Shown here one piece after another: positions 35,501-46,655 of a stretch of 64,000 nt of DNA. The position numbers and the translations under genes were made by a program. Position 1 is the stretch's first letter. Every line of letters starts with the position of its first letter. The notes under the pieces are model-generated. The model made no database searches. It was not told where the DNA came from and saw nothing but the letters and a program-made list of their open reading frames with translations. The stretch comes from Yamagishiella unicocca (Eukaryota; Chlorophyta; Chlorophyceae; Chlamydomonadales; Volvocaceae), in the NCBI GenBank assembly GCA_003116995.1, contig BDSL01000075.1:186001-250000 (forward strand). Reading direction: 5' to 3'.

Positions 35501-36034
35501 GGGTGCGTCACTCGGATGGGAGCACGGGCGCACTGGGGGCAGAGGGGTGGCAGCAGCAGGAGCAGAGCTCAGCCGCTCAGCCGCTTGGTTCCGGAGCCCC
35601 ACTCGCTGCGACCACTCACCGCCCTCCAGGGTGTATGGGTTGTCTTGCTCGCTCCGCCACTCGGTCGGCCGCTGGCTCAGGCCGTACGGCGGCCTGTCGT
35701 ACGCGATGACGCGACAGCCCCCCGTGCCTGGGCTGACGTACGCCGCGAGGTCGTCCATCAGCAGCCGCCTGCGGTTAGGTGTCATAAGGCCTCTGTTAGG
35801 CCACGTCAGCCAACTGCCAGCTAGCGGTGCCGAGAGGTGCCGGGCTGCACCTCCCTCTCCTCCACATCTGTCAAGGTACCACTGGCGGGGAGGGCTGCCT
35901 TGCATCGCGTTGCCTCACGTTGCCGAAAACACGGCCCACAGCGCCCTCCTCGTCTGCCCAGGACCCACCAGCTGAACGTGGATCCATTGAGGCCGTGCAT
36001 CAGCAGCAGCGTCGGCGCAGCATCCGGATTTGGA

Positions 36035-36066
<32 letters not shown>

Positions 36067-36797
36067 ACCAGCAGCTGCCGTAGGCGCTGCATGGGGTGCT
36101 GCCGCTGCCACTGCCGCTGAGGGTCGGGACCCGCGCCGCGCCGCCCTGCGGGCATACACGCCCCCCTCGCCCTCCAGCTCCCCGGGCAGCCGCATCTTGA
36201 AGTGCAGTCGTACACCGTTGATGTCCACAAAGCGGCTGTCCGGGTCTGCCAGCTGCTCCGGAGCTTCCGTCCCTGCGGGCAGCCGATGTCAGCGAGAGGC
36301 CGGGTTGAGGGTGTTTAGGGTTTTCAGCGCAGTTTAGGGTTCTAGGGGTTTTAGGGCAATTCAGGGTTGCGGCGGTCCAGGGAGGGGCTGCTGAACCCCA
36401 CCACAGTATCGAGTGGCACCAACCCCCACAAGCCGGGTAGGGGGTAGCCCCGTGACGCAGCCGTTGACATGGCCCCGTCGTACACGTACGGCACTTCCCC
36501 TGCCGTGCGCGTAAGTGCTACCGCTCTCCGCACGCACAGAACCGCATGATTGGTATTGGAGTAAGCCTCACCTGTCAACGGCTGCGGCGGCCCCTGGAGC
36601 AATGGCTCCACCAGATCCAGAATCCAGGGAAGGCTCTCCCGGCGGAACTGCACCCATGGGAGGGGGGTCGGCCACCCGTAACAGAAAGTCATTTGGATCC
36701 AGATTGGAGAGCGGCGCCCCATGGGTAGCAAACTTGCAAACAACTCCCATTCGCCGCGGCGCAACCTCCACCGATACTCTCCCCAACCCCACGCCAT
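32510..36797 (-). CDS. Alpha/beta hydrolase-fold protein
   Basis: Eleven exons joined with matching phases: 36572-36797, 35969-36272, 35620-35768, 35213-35351, 34959-35018, 34405-34472, 34201-34235, 33773-33847, 33284-33361, 32946-33075 and 32510-32736; 496 residues. The full catalytic set is visible: the oxyanion-side HG motif LLLMHGLNGSTFSW (about 163-176), the nucleophile elbow VGHSAG (Ser 261), the acid in LVLQGREDATVP (Asp 401), and the base in LEGCAHVPMDEQP (His 435). CRVIAYDRPPYGLSQRP is typical of plant/cyanobacterial relatives. The substrate is unknown (ester or similar). The N-terminus has the plant-type ADPDSRFVDINGVRLHFK block, preceded by about 90 residues and followed by an Ala-rich insert. 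The ATG at 36797 is the best start, but a further 5' exon is possible: an ORF at 36912-37072 ends in a good GT donor. Confidence 0.88.
34553..34642. repeat. GGTT/GGCT simple repeat
   Basis: A run of TTGG units (GGTTGGTTGGTT, GGCTGGCTGGCT) with two copies of ATAGATGGTTGGTTGGT, in the intron between hydrolase exons at 34405-34472 and 34959-35018. Confidence 0.85.
35027..35096. repeat. GTT/GGT microsatellite
   Basis: GTTGTTGGTGGTGTTGTTGG-type repeats, in the hydrolase intron just before the acceptor of exon 34959-35018. Confidence 0.85.
35396..35456. repeat. CAG/CGG microsatellite
   Basis: Near-perfect GCAGCAGCAGCGGCAGCAGC array in the hydrolase intron between 35351 and 35620. Confidence 0.9.
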
Positions 36798-38850
36798 CAA
36801 CCGACCAAAGAGCACCAAGCCGAACCCCGAACGCTATGCCGTACACCCAGCACACCAGCATCAACCGCCCGGGTAGTTAGCGCCGTACCCCAACGGTAAT
36901 AACCGCCCACCTGCTCCCCCAGGGCTGCCAGCAGGGAGCCATTGAGCTCCGACCGCGAGATCCGGGAGCCCGAGGGGCCGGCAACGGAGGCGGAGGTGCC
37001 GGTGGCGGCGGCCCCGCCAGTGCGCCGTACATCCCTGCATCGACCGACGTCCGGGGGGGGGGTACCGGTCATACGGAGACAGCGGCATCATGGGCGGGGA
37101 CCCAGGTAACCTCTAGCCGGTTCCCTTCACCTCAGCACACCTCAGCACAATGTCGCGCCGTACAAGCAACGGCCCCGGCTCCCTTAATGCCGAGTCCGAC
37201 GCACATGCCACTTACGTCGCGGCCGTACAGGAAGCGCACGTTGGTGCTTAGCAATGAACCACATGACTGTATCAAAAGTGCCTAAGGTCGTACGACAGTA
37301 CACGGGCAGCGCGGCAGAGGTGGCCATCCCTCCCACCGCGGGTGCCGTGGCTTCCCGAGCGGCCCTAGAGGCGTAAGGAGGCCCGCTAGCTTGCCTATAT
37401 AGGCCACCCTCGGATGCGCTCCACTACACGCGCAAGGCACATGGCGCGTCGTCTTGATAATCGTCTTTTTCCCCGCCCACGCTATATCTTGCCCCATCGC
37501 TAGCACCACTGGCACCCCTGATCGCGACTCAGATGATCGCTACTTTATTTTACAAGATCGCAACCAGGGCGAGTGGCGTTAGGAGAGGGCAGGTGTAGCC
37601 GCACGAACCTGGCCTGGCGGGATACAGGGCTACAAGGCTAGCCACGCCTGACACACCACCCGTAATATAGTGCGTACATGTACGCAGTGGTTCCAGCTGA
37701 CCTTTCGGCCTACCTACTACTGTTCGCGTTTGCTGCCATGTTGAGCCGACGCCGATGTGAGCGGCCTGCATCCATTGAGTGTGGGCTTTGACGTGCACCG
37801 GCACGCGCCCGCCCTACAACAGACGTTCCGTAGGCGCTTTGCTGCATATTGTGTACTCCGTTCGTCACCGGTCAATTGACCCTAGAACTCCGATCACGAA
37901 GGGCTCTACCACTTGCGTCGAACACTTGAACGGGTTAAAGTATGCATTCGGAATATTGCAGGTGAATATATTTGCATATATAGTTCTTGTAGTTTGGTGA
38001 CATCGGGAGGCATCGGTGCGGTGTGTAGCCCGACTCATCCATGCGTCATGCACATGGCGTCCAGGAGGAATCCTTTCCTAAGTTTACCGGTAACCAAGAA
38101 AGCATACGTAGTTATCCACCTGCTGCGATTCATCTTGAGGCAGCCTCTTGCGTTCGTGACCCCCGTGCGTGACCCTCGCACGGAACCGACCCAGGCTTGC
38201 ACACGACTTTGCCCGACCCAGAAAATCATGGGCCCTCTATCAAATGGAGCGCCATAAATAGCGATTGTATAGCATACTAGCGCGGCGAGCTCGGAACATT
38301 TCAACTTGGGAACGCATTCTCCTGGACAAGATGTCCTATCTTCGGATGCTGCGCCCATCAGATCTCCGTACCATACAGGTGACCGATGCCTTTTGACAAA
38401 AACACACATTGAAGATACAAAACTAGCTGACGCGCAGGGGCGGCGTGTGGTATCGAGCAGAGGACGCATAGAGCGGTGTCGGGGCCAAGGACTGTCTGTC
38501 GCGTCTACGTATAATAATTTATATTTTAATACACGCACGTGGATTCATCGGGACGCGTCGCGGGGCAGGAGGTCTGTTTACTTGCATAGTGCGTGTCCCA
38601 ACTCCAGCCTCTGCCTTCGACCCAGAAAACGGAAGCCACGCGTCCCAGCGCGCCAGACCTGGCCGCTCCATTCCCACGACTCCCGCAAAACGGGCGTCCT
38701 GAGATACGCCTCCGTGTGCCGCCCACCAAACCGACCGTGATCAGGCATTGACCCAATCCCAAGTCACCCCCTTCTCCCCTCCCACTGCCTCCCCCTCCAC
38801 GCCACCAATCCCCTACCCCCGTTTATCCCCACCTCATCGCCCTCCTCTCA
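36798..38850. other. Divergent intergenic region, hydrolase (-) and GNAT (+)
   Basis: Should hold both promoters. A possible extra hydrolase 5' exon lies at 36912-37072 (- strand, donor after GGGGGAGCAG). At about 37478-37497 the sequence GCTATATCTTGCCCCATCGC resembles one arm of the inverted repeat near 45690. No other gene seen. Confidence 0.45.
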
Positions 38851-38865
38851 ATGCATAGAACACAT

Positions 38866-41812
38866 ATGTGGAGCTCTTTCAGTTGCAGCCGCCTTCCCGG
38901 CGGGCGCTCGAGGACGCTCTGGGGTCCACCAGGTTAGGGTTTAGGGTTTTAGGGTCTAGAGCTTAGGGTTTACGGCTCAAGGAGGACATTGACCCGGCAG
39001 TGCACGGGCACGGAGAGCAGGTTAGTAAGCGCGACAACCCCAGTCATACACCGCCGCCGCCCCCGCCGCTTCCGCTTTCGCTTCCGCTTCCGCCTCCCTT
39101 CCTCCGTGCAGGTGGCTGTCTCTGGCGGCTGTAGCCCCGGACCTCTCCAGCCCCAGCCGCCAGGAGTACATGGGCGGCTTCGTCATGTCGGTGGTGGCCA
39201 CGGTTGCAGACTTCCGCACCGACATGGTGCGAGGGCGAGGGCGAGGGCGGCATGCGATACCGTACATGTGATTCTGAGTGCTTGGAGACATGCGCCGAGG
39301 GATAGAATCCCGAGGACGCTCATCGGATATCGTAGTTGCCGGAGAGGGGCTGCAAAACCCCATCGCGTCCAGGGAGGGGCTGCAAAACCCCATCACGTCC
39401 AGGGAGGGGCTGCAAAACCCCATCATGTCCAGGGAGTGGCTGCTAAACCCCATCATGGTGGTGTGGGAAGTCACCCGTTGCCCTGCTCTGCCGCCCTGCT
39501 CTGCCGCCGACACAGGACTACTACAGTGACGACCAGGCAGTCGGGCGGCCGGACGAGGAGGAAGTCGGAGCCGGAGCCGGCGTGGGCGTCCAGGCGACAG
39601 GCCTTGAGGCCATCGGGTTGCCCAAGGATGAGCGCGCCGTCAACATCTGCCTGCTGGTGGGTGGAGGGGTGGTTGGCTGGGAAGATGGAATGGTGGTTGG
39701 GTCGAGGGTAGTTGCGTGGGTGTAGCAGACAATGAGGCCAGTTGGCAGGCAATTGCCGGGTTGTAGCGTCCTATCCTGTCGCGGCCTCGCACATAAGGCC
39801 CGGGTGCTCCTCAGGTCGGAGGCAATGTAACCGGCCTACCTGATCCGCACTCCTCGCAAATTCGCGTGCAGGGGGTGCTGCCGTCATACCGGCGCCGCGG
39901 CCTGGCGAGGCTGATGCTGCGGCAGGTGGTGGACAGCGCCCGGACAGCCAGGTGTGTGTGTGTGTATTTGGGGGGCGGGGGCTGCATTGAGGGTTGGGGT
40001 GTATTTGTGTTTGGCGAGGGGGCCCCAAGGGAGGAAACGCGTACAGCGGGTGTGTGTGTGTGTGTGTCAAGGGCGGGTTGATTGGGGGTGGCTAAGAAGA
40101 TAAGCTTCTGCGGATGCGTTCCGTAAAAACAGACCCTCACAACCGAACCCAAAACAAACCCAACCAAACCCAAATTTCCGACGCTCCAACCCCCCGCCCG
40201 GGACAGCGCCTGCGCGGTGTTCCTCCACGTGCGGCCGTACAACACCGCCGCCCTGGAGCTTTACCAGGCGGCGGGCTTCGTGGCGGCGGCTCTGGTGCCC
40301 GACTACTACGAAGGGGGACGCGACACACAACCGGACGAGCGCAGCAGCCGCGGCGGCGGCGGCAGCGCCCTAGGAGCTGACGCCCCAGAGGACACTCCGC
40401 AGACGGCCGGTGGCGACGCCGTACTGCTGGCGTTGCCGCTGACGGAGGTGGCGGCGGCGGCGGTCGCGGCGGCGGCGCAGTCGGCGAGAGACGCCGTGGC
40501 GGCGGCGGTGGCGGCTGGTCAGCAATGTGGCGCCGCCGCGGGTGCCAGCGGCTCAGGAGCTGGCGGCGAGGGGCGGCGATCAGGTATGGGTGTCGGGTGG
40601 CGGGAGGGCGGCTGCGAGTCGGTTGCGACCGTTGCACGTAGGTTGGTTACAGCCGACGTGCTGTGCACTGCCGTGCGGACCTATGGTGTGAGGAAGGTGG
40701 GGAGTGTACGGCAGTCCGGTCGGGAGTCCTGCCAGGGTGGGGCCCACGTGTCTATGTCAGGGTAAGGCCCGTGTGCCTATGCCACCTCCCTGCCAGGGTA
40801 AGGCCCATGTGTCACATGTCTATGCCACCTCCCTGCGCTGCTCGATGCAGGGGCTCGTGCGGAGCGGGACGAGGGCGACGACATCGAAACCAGGCCGGCA
40901 CGATCGGGCGGCAGTCGGTTTATCGGACGCCCACGTGCCGCCGCAACCACCACGGGAGCTAACGGCCGCAGCAACGGTGCGACCAGCAGCAGCGGCAGCA
41001 ACAACAGTGAGGGCAGGAGCAGCGGCGGAAGCGCAGAGACTGGGCGCGGGGCCGGTGGTGGTGCAGGCCTGCTGGGGCTGCTGGCTGCGGCGGCGGCGGG
41101 TGCTGTGGACGGTCTGTCTGTGTTGCTGCCCGGAAGGACCCGCGGGGGCCGGGGCGGGGCTGTGGGGGCCGGGGACCGGCAGGTGCGGGTGGGGGATGAC
41201 GTGTTGGTGGAGGTTAGTGGGCCGGACGGGGAGGTGTACTTGCGGGGGACTGGCGAAGTGGACGGGGCCGCGGCGGCGGCGGCGGCGGCGGCAGCAGCCG
41301 AGGGGAGGGGCGAGGCTGAGAACGGGGTGCTAGCGGCGGCGGCGGCGGCGGCGGCGCACGGGAGGGTGGACGCGGCGGTGATGGTCGGCGGCGACGGCGG
41401 CGGCGACGCCGACGTCGACATCGACGGCGCAGCCGGGGTGGGAGCAGCGCCTGCCACCGGTGCCTCTGAGCTGCAGCCGACTGCTGTGGGAGGTGGAGGG
41501 GCTGATGGCATCTCCAGGGAGGGCGGCGCTGACGCAGGGCCGGGGCAGCAGTGCCGGGCACTGCGGGCGCAGAGGGACGGGCGGCAGGCGAGTGGGCCGG
41601 CGTCGCCGGCGCGGTTTGGAGGAGTACGAGGACGGGGTTCGGAAGCTCGAGGGAGCGGGTGCGGGTGCGATCGGGGCGCGAGCGCGGGTCCGCGGAGATT
41701 GTTGGCGCCGCGGGCGGTTGCGGTCAGGGCTGTGATGGCGCGCCTGGGCGGGTTGGTGGTCATGCGGACAGGCGCAGTGCGGCCCCGGTTGTCGCTGCGG
41801 TCGGTGCTGTGA
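38866..41812 (+). CDS. GNAT-family N-acetyltransferase with long low-complexity C-terminus
   Basis: Exons with good phases: 39112-39226, 39516-39656, 39815-39951, 40207-40583 and 40851-41812 (stop TGA). The 5' part is unresolved: an exon ending at 39020 reads TLTRQCTGTESR, and an ATG at 38866 (MWSSFSCSRLPGGRSRTLWG) would give a transit-like start, but the join between them does not keep frame, so an exon is missing or misplaced. The acetyl-CoA-binding motif A is clear, IRVQGVLPSYRRRGLARLML, followed by YNTAALELYQAAGFVAAALV and then DYYEGG. NTAxxxYxxxGF then xYY resembles N-terminal acetyltransferases of the NAA60/plastid GNAT type. After the domain come about 390 Ala/Gly/Ser-rich residues without motifs. 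Substrate unknown. Confidence 0.75.
39340..39460. repeat. 30-bp minisatellite, about 4 copies, in GNAT intron
   Basis: Unit GGGAGGGGCTGCAAAACCCC + ATCACGTCCA repeats between exons 39112-39226 and 39516-39656. A single related copy (CCAGGGAGGGGCTGCTGAAC) occurs at 36373, after the hydrolase exon, so the unit is dispersed. Confidence 0.9.
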
Positions 41813-41829
41813 TGAATTAATGTGAAGTA

Positions 41830-41834
41830 TGTAA
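41830..41834 (+). terminator. TGTAA poly(A) signal of the GNAT gene
   Basis: TGTAA starts 18 nt after the stop codon. Close spacing makes it a good candidate, though it implies a very short 3' UTR. Confidence 0.5.
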
Positions 41835-42357
41835 TTGAAGTGAACAGGCTGACTTACTGCGACAACAACGAACAATGGGGCCCGATCGCTAACGGCAACA
41901 ACAACCAACAATAGGCCCCGATCGCAAACGGGAGAGGGACTTCTTGTGAAAGAGATTTGGATGCGCCGGGAGGTGTGCGGAGGCCAGGAGCGGCTGCGGC
42001 GCGGTCAGAAGCTCTGATGTCAGAAGTTCTGATGATCTGGCGGAGGCGTTGTCGTAAGTCCCAAGCGTATGACTTACCGGAGGGCCACACACGGCCGCAC
42101 ACGTGTATCTACAAGGTCGTTGATTGCGGCATCAGCGCCGTACGACATGGGACGAAATACCTACTCGCAAACGTGGCCACGATAAAGGCAGGGTCGCGAC
42201 GACAAGTGTTGTTTGGGTCGCTGAAGTGGCGTACAAACCGCCAGCGCAGATAACTCGAAACAGCAAAGCATTCCTTCAAGAGGCGTCCTCGCGGTTTGTC
42301 TCTCTTGCCCGCGGCTTGGTCGCTTCCCCGCATTTTACCATTAACCGCTTCCGCAAC
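41835..42357. promoter_or_regulatory. Promoter / 5' UTR region of the SOUL gene
   Basis: The 523-bp gap between the GNAT 3' end and the SOUL start. CAACAACAA-type repeats and a twice-repeated AGAAGTTCTGATG/AGAAGCTCTGATG piece (about 42006-42032) are visible. No known element was recognised. Confidence 0.4.
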
Positions 42358-45300
42358 ATGGCGGCCTCGGCCCGCCGCGACCTAGCTGCTCCGCTTGCGG
42401 CCCTGCTGCTGACGGTGTGCCTGCTAGGCCCCCAGCTGGCAGCAGCCACCACCACCACGCGCCGCGATTTGTTCCCAGAACCAGCAAATAACTTCGCCGC
42501 AGCCGGCGCCGTCGCTGCGCCTGCTGATGCTGATGCTTTATTCTCCAACAACGCCGAGGCTTCTGACGAGCTGGTGGCGAGGTTGGCTGCGGGTCTCGCG
42601 TCCGCTTCGTCGGAGGCCATGGGCTCGACAGCCGCAGCCAACAGCGGCCTGGGCCCGGTGGTGTGCAACACGCTGGACTGCCCCTCTTACAAGGTGCGTT
42701 CGCGGTGCGAGAAATGAGCGAGGAAAGATGTAGACCTCCTGGTGACCCGTGGGTCGCGGACGCGACCCTGGCATATTTCTCTCCGCAGCGCAACGAAGCG
42801 CAACGAAGCGAAATAATGTACCCGTATTTGCTCCTGTTTGCTCGTGGTTTGTGCTCCTGTTGTGCATCGCTTGATTTGCCTCTGGCTTGTGTGGCTAATT
42901 TTCCCGCGCAGGTGCTTGACCGCTACGACAGCACCGAGCTCCGCCGATACGATCCGGGTGAGTATAGCTCTGTTTTGTAACGGTTACAGTGGGTTCCAGA
43001 CCAAGAGGCTCTGTGTTGAGCTACACTTTTTATCCGCTCGTCCATGTGCTCAGCCATTTCGGCTTGCGAAAATAGTCCTCCGAACGGGCAGCTTACCGGG
43101 ATGGGACGGATGCCGAGTCCCCCTCACTCATTTCAACCGCCCTTCGTAGTAGTAACTGTTACAGTGGCTTCCAGACCAGAAGGTAGAACCATCGGGCACA
43201 CCGCTTGACACTGAAGGAGACGAAAGAGACAGAAACCGACGTGCCCTTCGTATTCTAAAGTGTGAACCTACGAGCATTCACCCTTTCGGTCACTGTCAAA
43301 ACTCCAAGACGAGCCTTGTTCAATCTGGACGAGCTTGCTGCGATGTACGAGCTTGCTGCGATGTCGTGGGCAGTGCGCCGGCTCCTTCGCCATGTATCAC
43401 CACGGCCTCAAGGGATACCGAAAACCGGAAATGAGATCTTGCTGCGGTGATACCCTTCGATAGGCCGCGATTCATCATTTCGCCCTCCTACTCTTGTCCC
43501 TCTTTTGTCCCTCTTTTGGCCCTCTTATTTCGTTCCCCTCCTCACGGGCCCCCCCGACGCGTGCCACCGTCTCAGCCACCTTCAGCAGCACCGTCCTGTC
43601 TCTGGATGACGAGGGATGCATCGAGAAGGCCGCGATGATCGGATTCCATGTAAGCTCCAGGGGGCTTGCTTGGGCCTGGGAAGAAAAAATGCGGAAGAGC
43701 TCTAGGGGGGGGAAGCATGTTCTTGGTGGCAGGATGAGGTTGGTGGCGATCGTGGGTTACGAGGAGGGGCGAGCCTGGGTCCGCAGCCGGCAGCGGGTGC
43801 TGGGCAAAACCCCTTCCCAGGCGCTGCCTCTCCCTATGTGTTTGCGTCGGCACTCGCATTACTGCCACCCACCTCCCCACGCCCCGCCCCGCCCCCACTC
43901 CGCCCCGCCCCGCCTCGACCCCCCCCTGCAGCGCCTGCTGAAGTACAACCTGGGAGACAACGAGGACGGCAAGAAGGTGGGTTCGTTTGTCGCGGCGGCG
44001 GCAGGGTTCATCGCTTCTTGTGGCGGGTAGTGGTCCGCAGTCAAGGCCACGGGTCTTCAACGCTGTCGGGGGGTTACCATAGTCGCGTGCTCTTGTTATG
44101 TGCACGGTGGTGGCAAATGAGCTCCCGACTCGGTGCGCTGTGCCCGCCCACCCGCCCCAGGGGGATTATCGGAACCTGGGGGGCAGCCGGGATTTCTAGC
44201 CCCGTGCCGTACCACCCCAAGACATCCTTGCGTACCACTGTTGCCTGTGCCTGGTTGGCGCTGCTTTCCCTTGCAACACCCCATACACCGTGATGTGGAA
44301 CACACCGCACCCCCATCCGCACCCCATCCGGTTTTACTTTTTCAGTGCCGATCCACGGGTTTCCTCTCGTACCCACCCGTCATGATGTCGTACCCACCCG
44401 TCATGATGTCGTACCCACCCGTCATGATGTCGTACATACCCGTCATGATATCGTACACGCCTCCCCCCAGGTGCCCATGACGGCTCCCGTGCTGTACGCC
44501 CTGGATGTGGACCGCAAGGCCTCCACCCGGCGGGAGGTGCGCTTCCGGGACCGCTTCTCCGTCTCGTTCTTCGTGCCCTTCCGATACCAGGTGCGTTGTT
44601 GGTCAGGTGGTTAGGTGGTTGGGCGGTTGGGGGGTGGCGAGGTGACCGGTGGACACGTCACGAGAGGAAGGGTTGAGGAGGGCGCTGACTCACCCAGCTA
44701 GGGCGAGATATGCCGGGGTGCCGTACATGGGCAGCATACACGACAAGGATGGACGTGACCGCTTGAGGCTTGGCGTCGTAGTTCAGGGAGACTTTCCCAT
44801 TGAATCTGCTTACGAAGCACCAAGTAGTTCGTGACGTCGATTCGTCAGCGAGGCGCCGGCGTCTCGCTGACGAACCGAGCGACGTTGTGGACAACCTGGT
44901 GTTTCGTAAGCAGATTCAATGGGAAAGGCGCCGGCGTCTCGCTAACGAAGATGGTTAAACGGCAAGGCAAGCCGAGAAGCCAACCCCCCGCGCCCTGCCG
45001 TACCCACCCCGCCACTGCTCTGACCCGACCTCAGGACGAGCCGCCCAGCCCCAGCAACCCCGACGTGTTCCTGGTTGATGTGGAGGTGCGTGGGATCCTG
45101 GATCCTGGATCCTGGATTTGTATATATATCGGCTGTTAAGTCGGCTTAGCTAAGTCGACTTAGCTAAGTCGACTTAGCTAAGTCGGCTGCTATGCCGCCC
45201 CATGCGTCACACTTCGCGCGTGTCCGCCTTGCTATTGGTCCCGATGACCCGCCGGCCTGGGCCGCCGAGCTATGTTCCACGTCATCCGCCACCGGCTTTG

Positions 45301-46655
45301 CCAACTCCTCCGGACGGGAGCAGCTTCAATTGCGCAGAGGAAGCCTTCGCGACGCGCTTCCTTCGCGGAAGCTCCCAGTTACCATGGTACTTCTCGACGT
45401 GCATGCGTCCCTGTGCACGAACGTAGCACGCTTGGGCTCCCTTAACAGCTGGATTCTTCATAACACGCTAAGTTAAATTATCTGGCGTAAAAAGCGGCAG
45501 GCCGGACTTGCCGCTGTTCTCTAGATTTAGCAGGCCACATTTAACCCTGACTTTCCAGGGTGCAGCCCCATCTCTAGTGGAGCGTGCACCTAAGTTACAG
45601 CCCGCGGTAATCGGACAATACAAGTCCCCTATTGGCGCGTCGCGTGGGCGCACCATATGTCTTGTCCCATCAGACCAGCTGCGTGACCTACACCGTAGCT
45701 GGCCTGATGGGACAAGACATCGCCTGCGCTGGCAGGCGGCTGCCACCATTGCACTACCCACTACAATTCATATTACTGTCAGCGTATGTGAAGTACGCTG
45801 ACGGGGCGGTGCAGCTGTACCGGTATGGTCGAAGCCGTCATGTCTCATTCTCGCGCGGCCCCCCCACACCTTCACGTCTCACCCTTTCGCCTGCTCCCCC
45901 AGCGGACGGACATCTTCGTCCGCTCCTTCGATGGCTACGCCACCGGCGCCCGCATCAGCCGGGTGGCCTCGTCCTTCCTGCGCGACCTGCACGACGACGG
46001 ACACAAGTTCGACTGCCGTACGGTGTACATCGCGCAGTACAGCCCGCCGTTCCAGGTGGGTGGCAAAATGGGACTCGGTGCGACGTGCCGTAAAGAGGGC
46101 ACACCGGGGCCGGGGCCGGGGCTGGGCTGGTTTGACTTTTTGGCATGGTGTCTGTTAATTAGTTGAGTGTCTTGCCGTGCAGCTACCACACGGTGGAGTA
46201 GGCTGTGGAGTGATGATACCGGTACATGTGTGTTTTGGAAATGTGTGCGCGTTTTGATGTGAAGCTCGCCCCTGAACGGGATCCCTCGCTCCTCGACTTT
46301 CCGAACGGGATCCCTCGCTCCTCGACTTCCCGAACGGGATGCCTCGCTCCTCGACTTTCCGAACGCCCCTCCACCGCCTGTTTTCCCTCTTCAGCCCGTC
46401 TTCCGCTACAACGAGGTGTGGGTGCTGCGCCGCCGCCGGCGGGACGGTGACGACGCCCCTGCTGCTGACACCACCGTGGGCGTTGACCCCGACGCGGCCG
46501 ACGATGATGCGGATGACGACGATGACGACCAGACCGCCTGCGCCTGGCTGGGTGCGGATGACGGCGCGGAGGACGAGGTCCAAACCATTGCCCGGGCGAT
46601 CTCGGAGGCGCGGAAGTCGAGCGTGATGGTGCAGCCGGTGGCGATGCAGGCATGA
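42358..46655 (+). CDS. SOUL haem-binding family protein with N-terminal signal peptide
   Basis: Eight exons: 42358-42693, 42912-42957, 43576-43649, 43932-43976, 44471-44590, 45035-45085, 45903-46055 and 46395-46655; 361 residues with every junction in frame. MAASARRDLAAPLAALLLTV followed by CLLGPQLAAA looks like a secretory signal peptide, though a thylakoid/organelle signal is possible. The SOUL domain runs from CPSYKVLDRYDSTELRRYDP (about 106-127) through FHRLLKYNLGDNEDGKKVPM and MTAPV (170-174), VSFFVPFRYQ, DEPPSPSNP, VRSFDGYAT and IAQYSPPFQ to YNEVWVL (about 280-286). SOUL/p22HBP proteins bind haem or other tetrapyrroles in many compartments, including algal eyespots. The tail is very acidic (DPDAADDDADDDDDDQ), unusual for the family. 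ATG 42358 begins the signal peptide. Confidence 0.9.
42983..43190 (+). repeat. Two direct copies of the TTACAGTGGGTTCCAGACC repeat in SOUL intron 2
   Basis: Copies at about 42983-43005 and 43157-43190 (the second has GGCTTCC for GGGTTCC and continues AGAAGGTAGAACC) are in the same orientation about 170 bp apart. Confidence 0.75.
44327..44458. repeat. Dispersed CCACGGG repeat plus 21-bp minisatellite in SOUL intron 4
   Basis: GTTTTACTTTTTCAGTGCCG and ATCCACGGGTTTCCTCTCGT form one dispersed-repeat copy. It runs directly into four tandem units of TCGTACCCACCCGTCATGATG (about 44372-44455). The end of the dispersed repeat has apparently been amplified. Confidence 0.9.
44792..44927. mobile_element. 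Foldback (MITE-like) element in SOUL intron 5
   Basis: Nearly perfect inverted arms of about 68 bp. CTTTCCCATTGAATCTGCTT ACGAAGCACC on the left is mirrored by TTCGTAAGCAGATTCAATGG GAAAG on the right. The centre is GCGAGGCGCCGGCGTCTCGC. It is non-coding. A further partial copy of the central piece follows at 44929-44949. Confidence 0.85.
45138..45188. repeat. AAGTCGACTTAGCT palindromic tandem repeat in SOUL intron 6
   Basis: Three to four units of a 14-bp self-complementary sequence (TTAGCTAAGTCGAC), preceded by GGATCCTGGATCCTGGATCC. Confidence 0.9.
45651..45730. repeat. Inverted repeat, about 30-bp arms, in SOUL intron 6
   Basis: ATGTCTTGTCCCATCAGACC AGCT at about 45657-45680 pairs with AGCTGGCCTGATGGGACAAG ACAT at about 45697-45720. 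Short spacer. A similar single arm lies at 37478-37497. Confidence 0.85.
46275..46368. repeat. 30-bp tandem repeat, 3 copies, before the last SOUL exon
   Basis: Unit GAACGGGATCCCTCGCTCCT + CGACTTTCC is repeated three times, plus a fourth partial start, in intron 7. Confidence 0.9.

Noticed and set aside
40777..41763. 328-codon - strand ORF
   Set aside because: Shadow of the Ala/Gly-rich last GNAT exon, made only of Pro/Ser/Ala/Thr low complexity.
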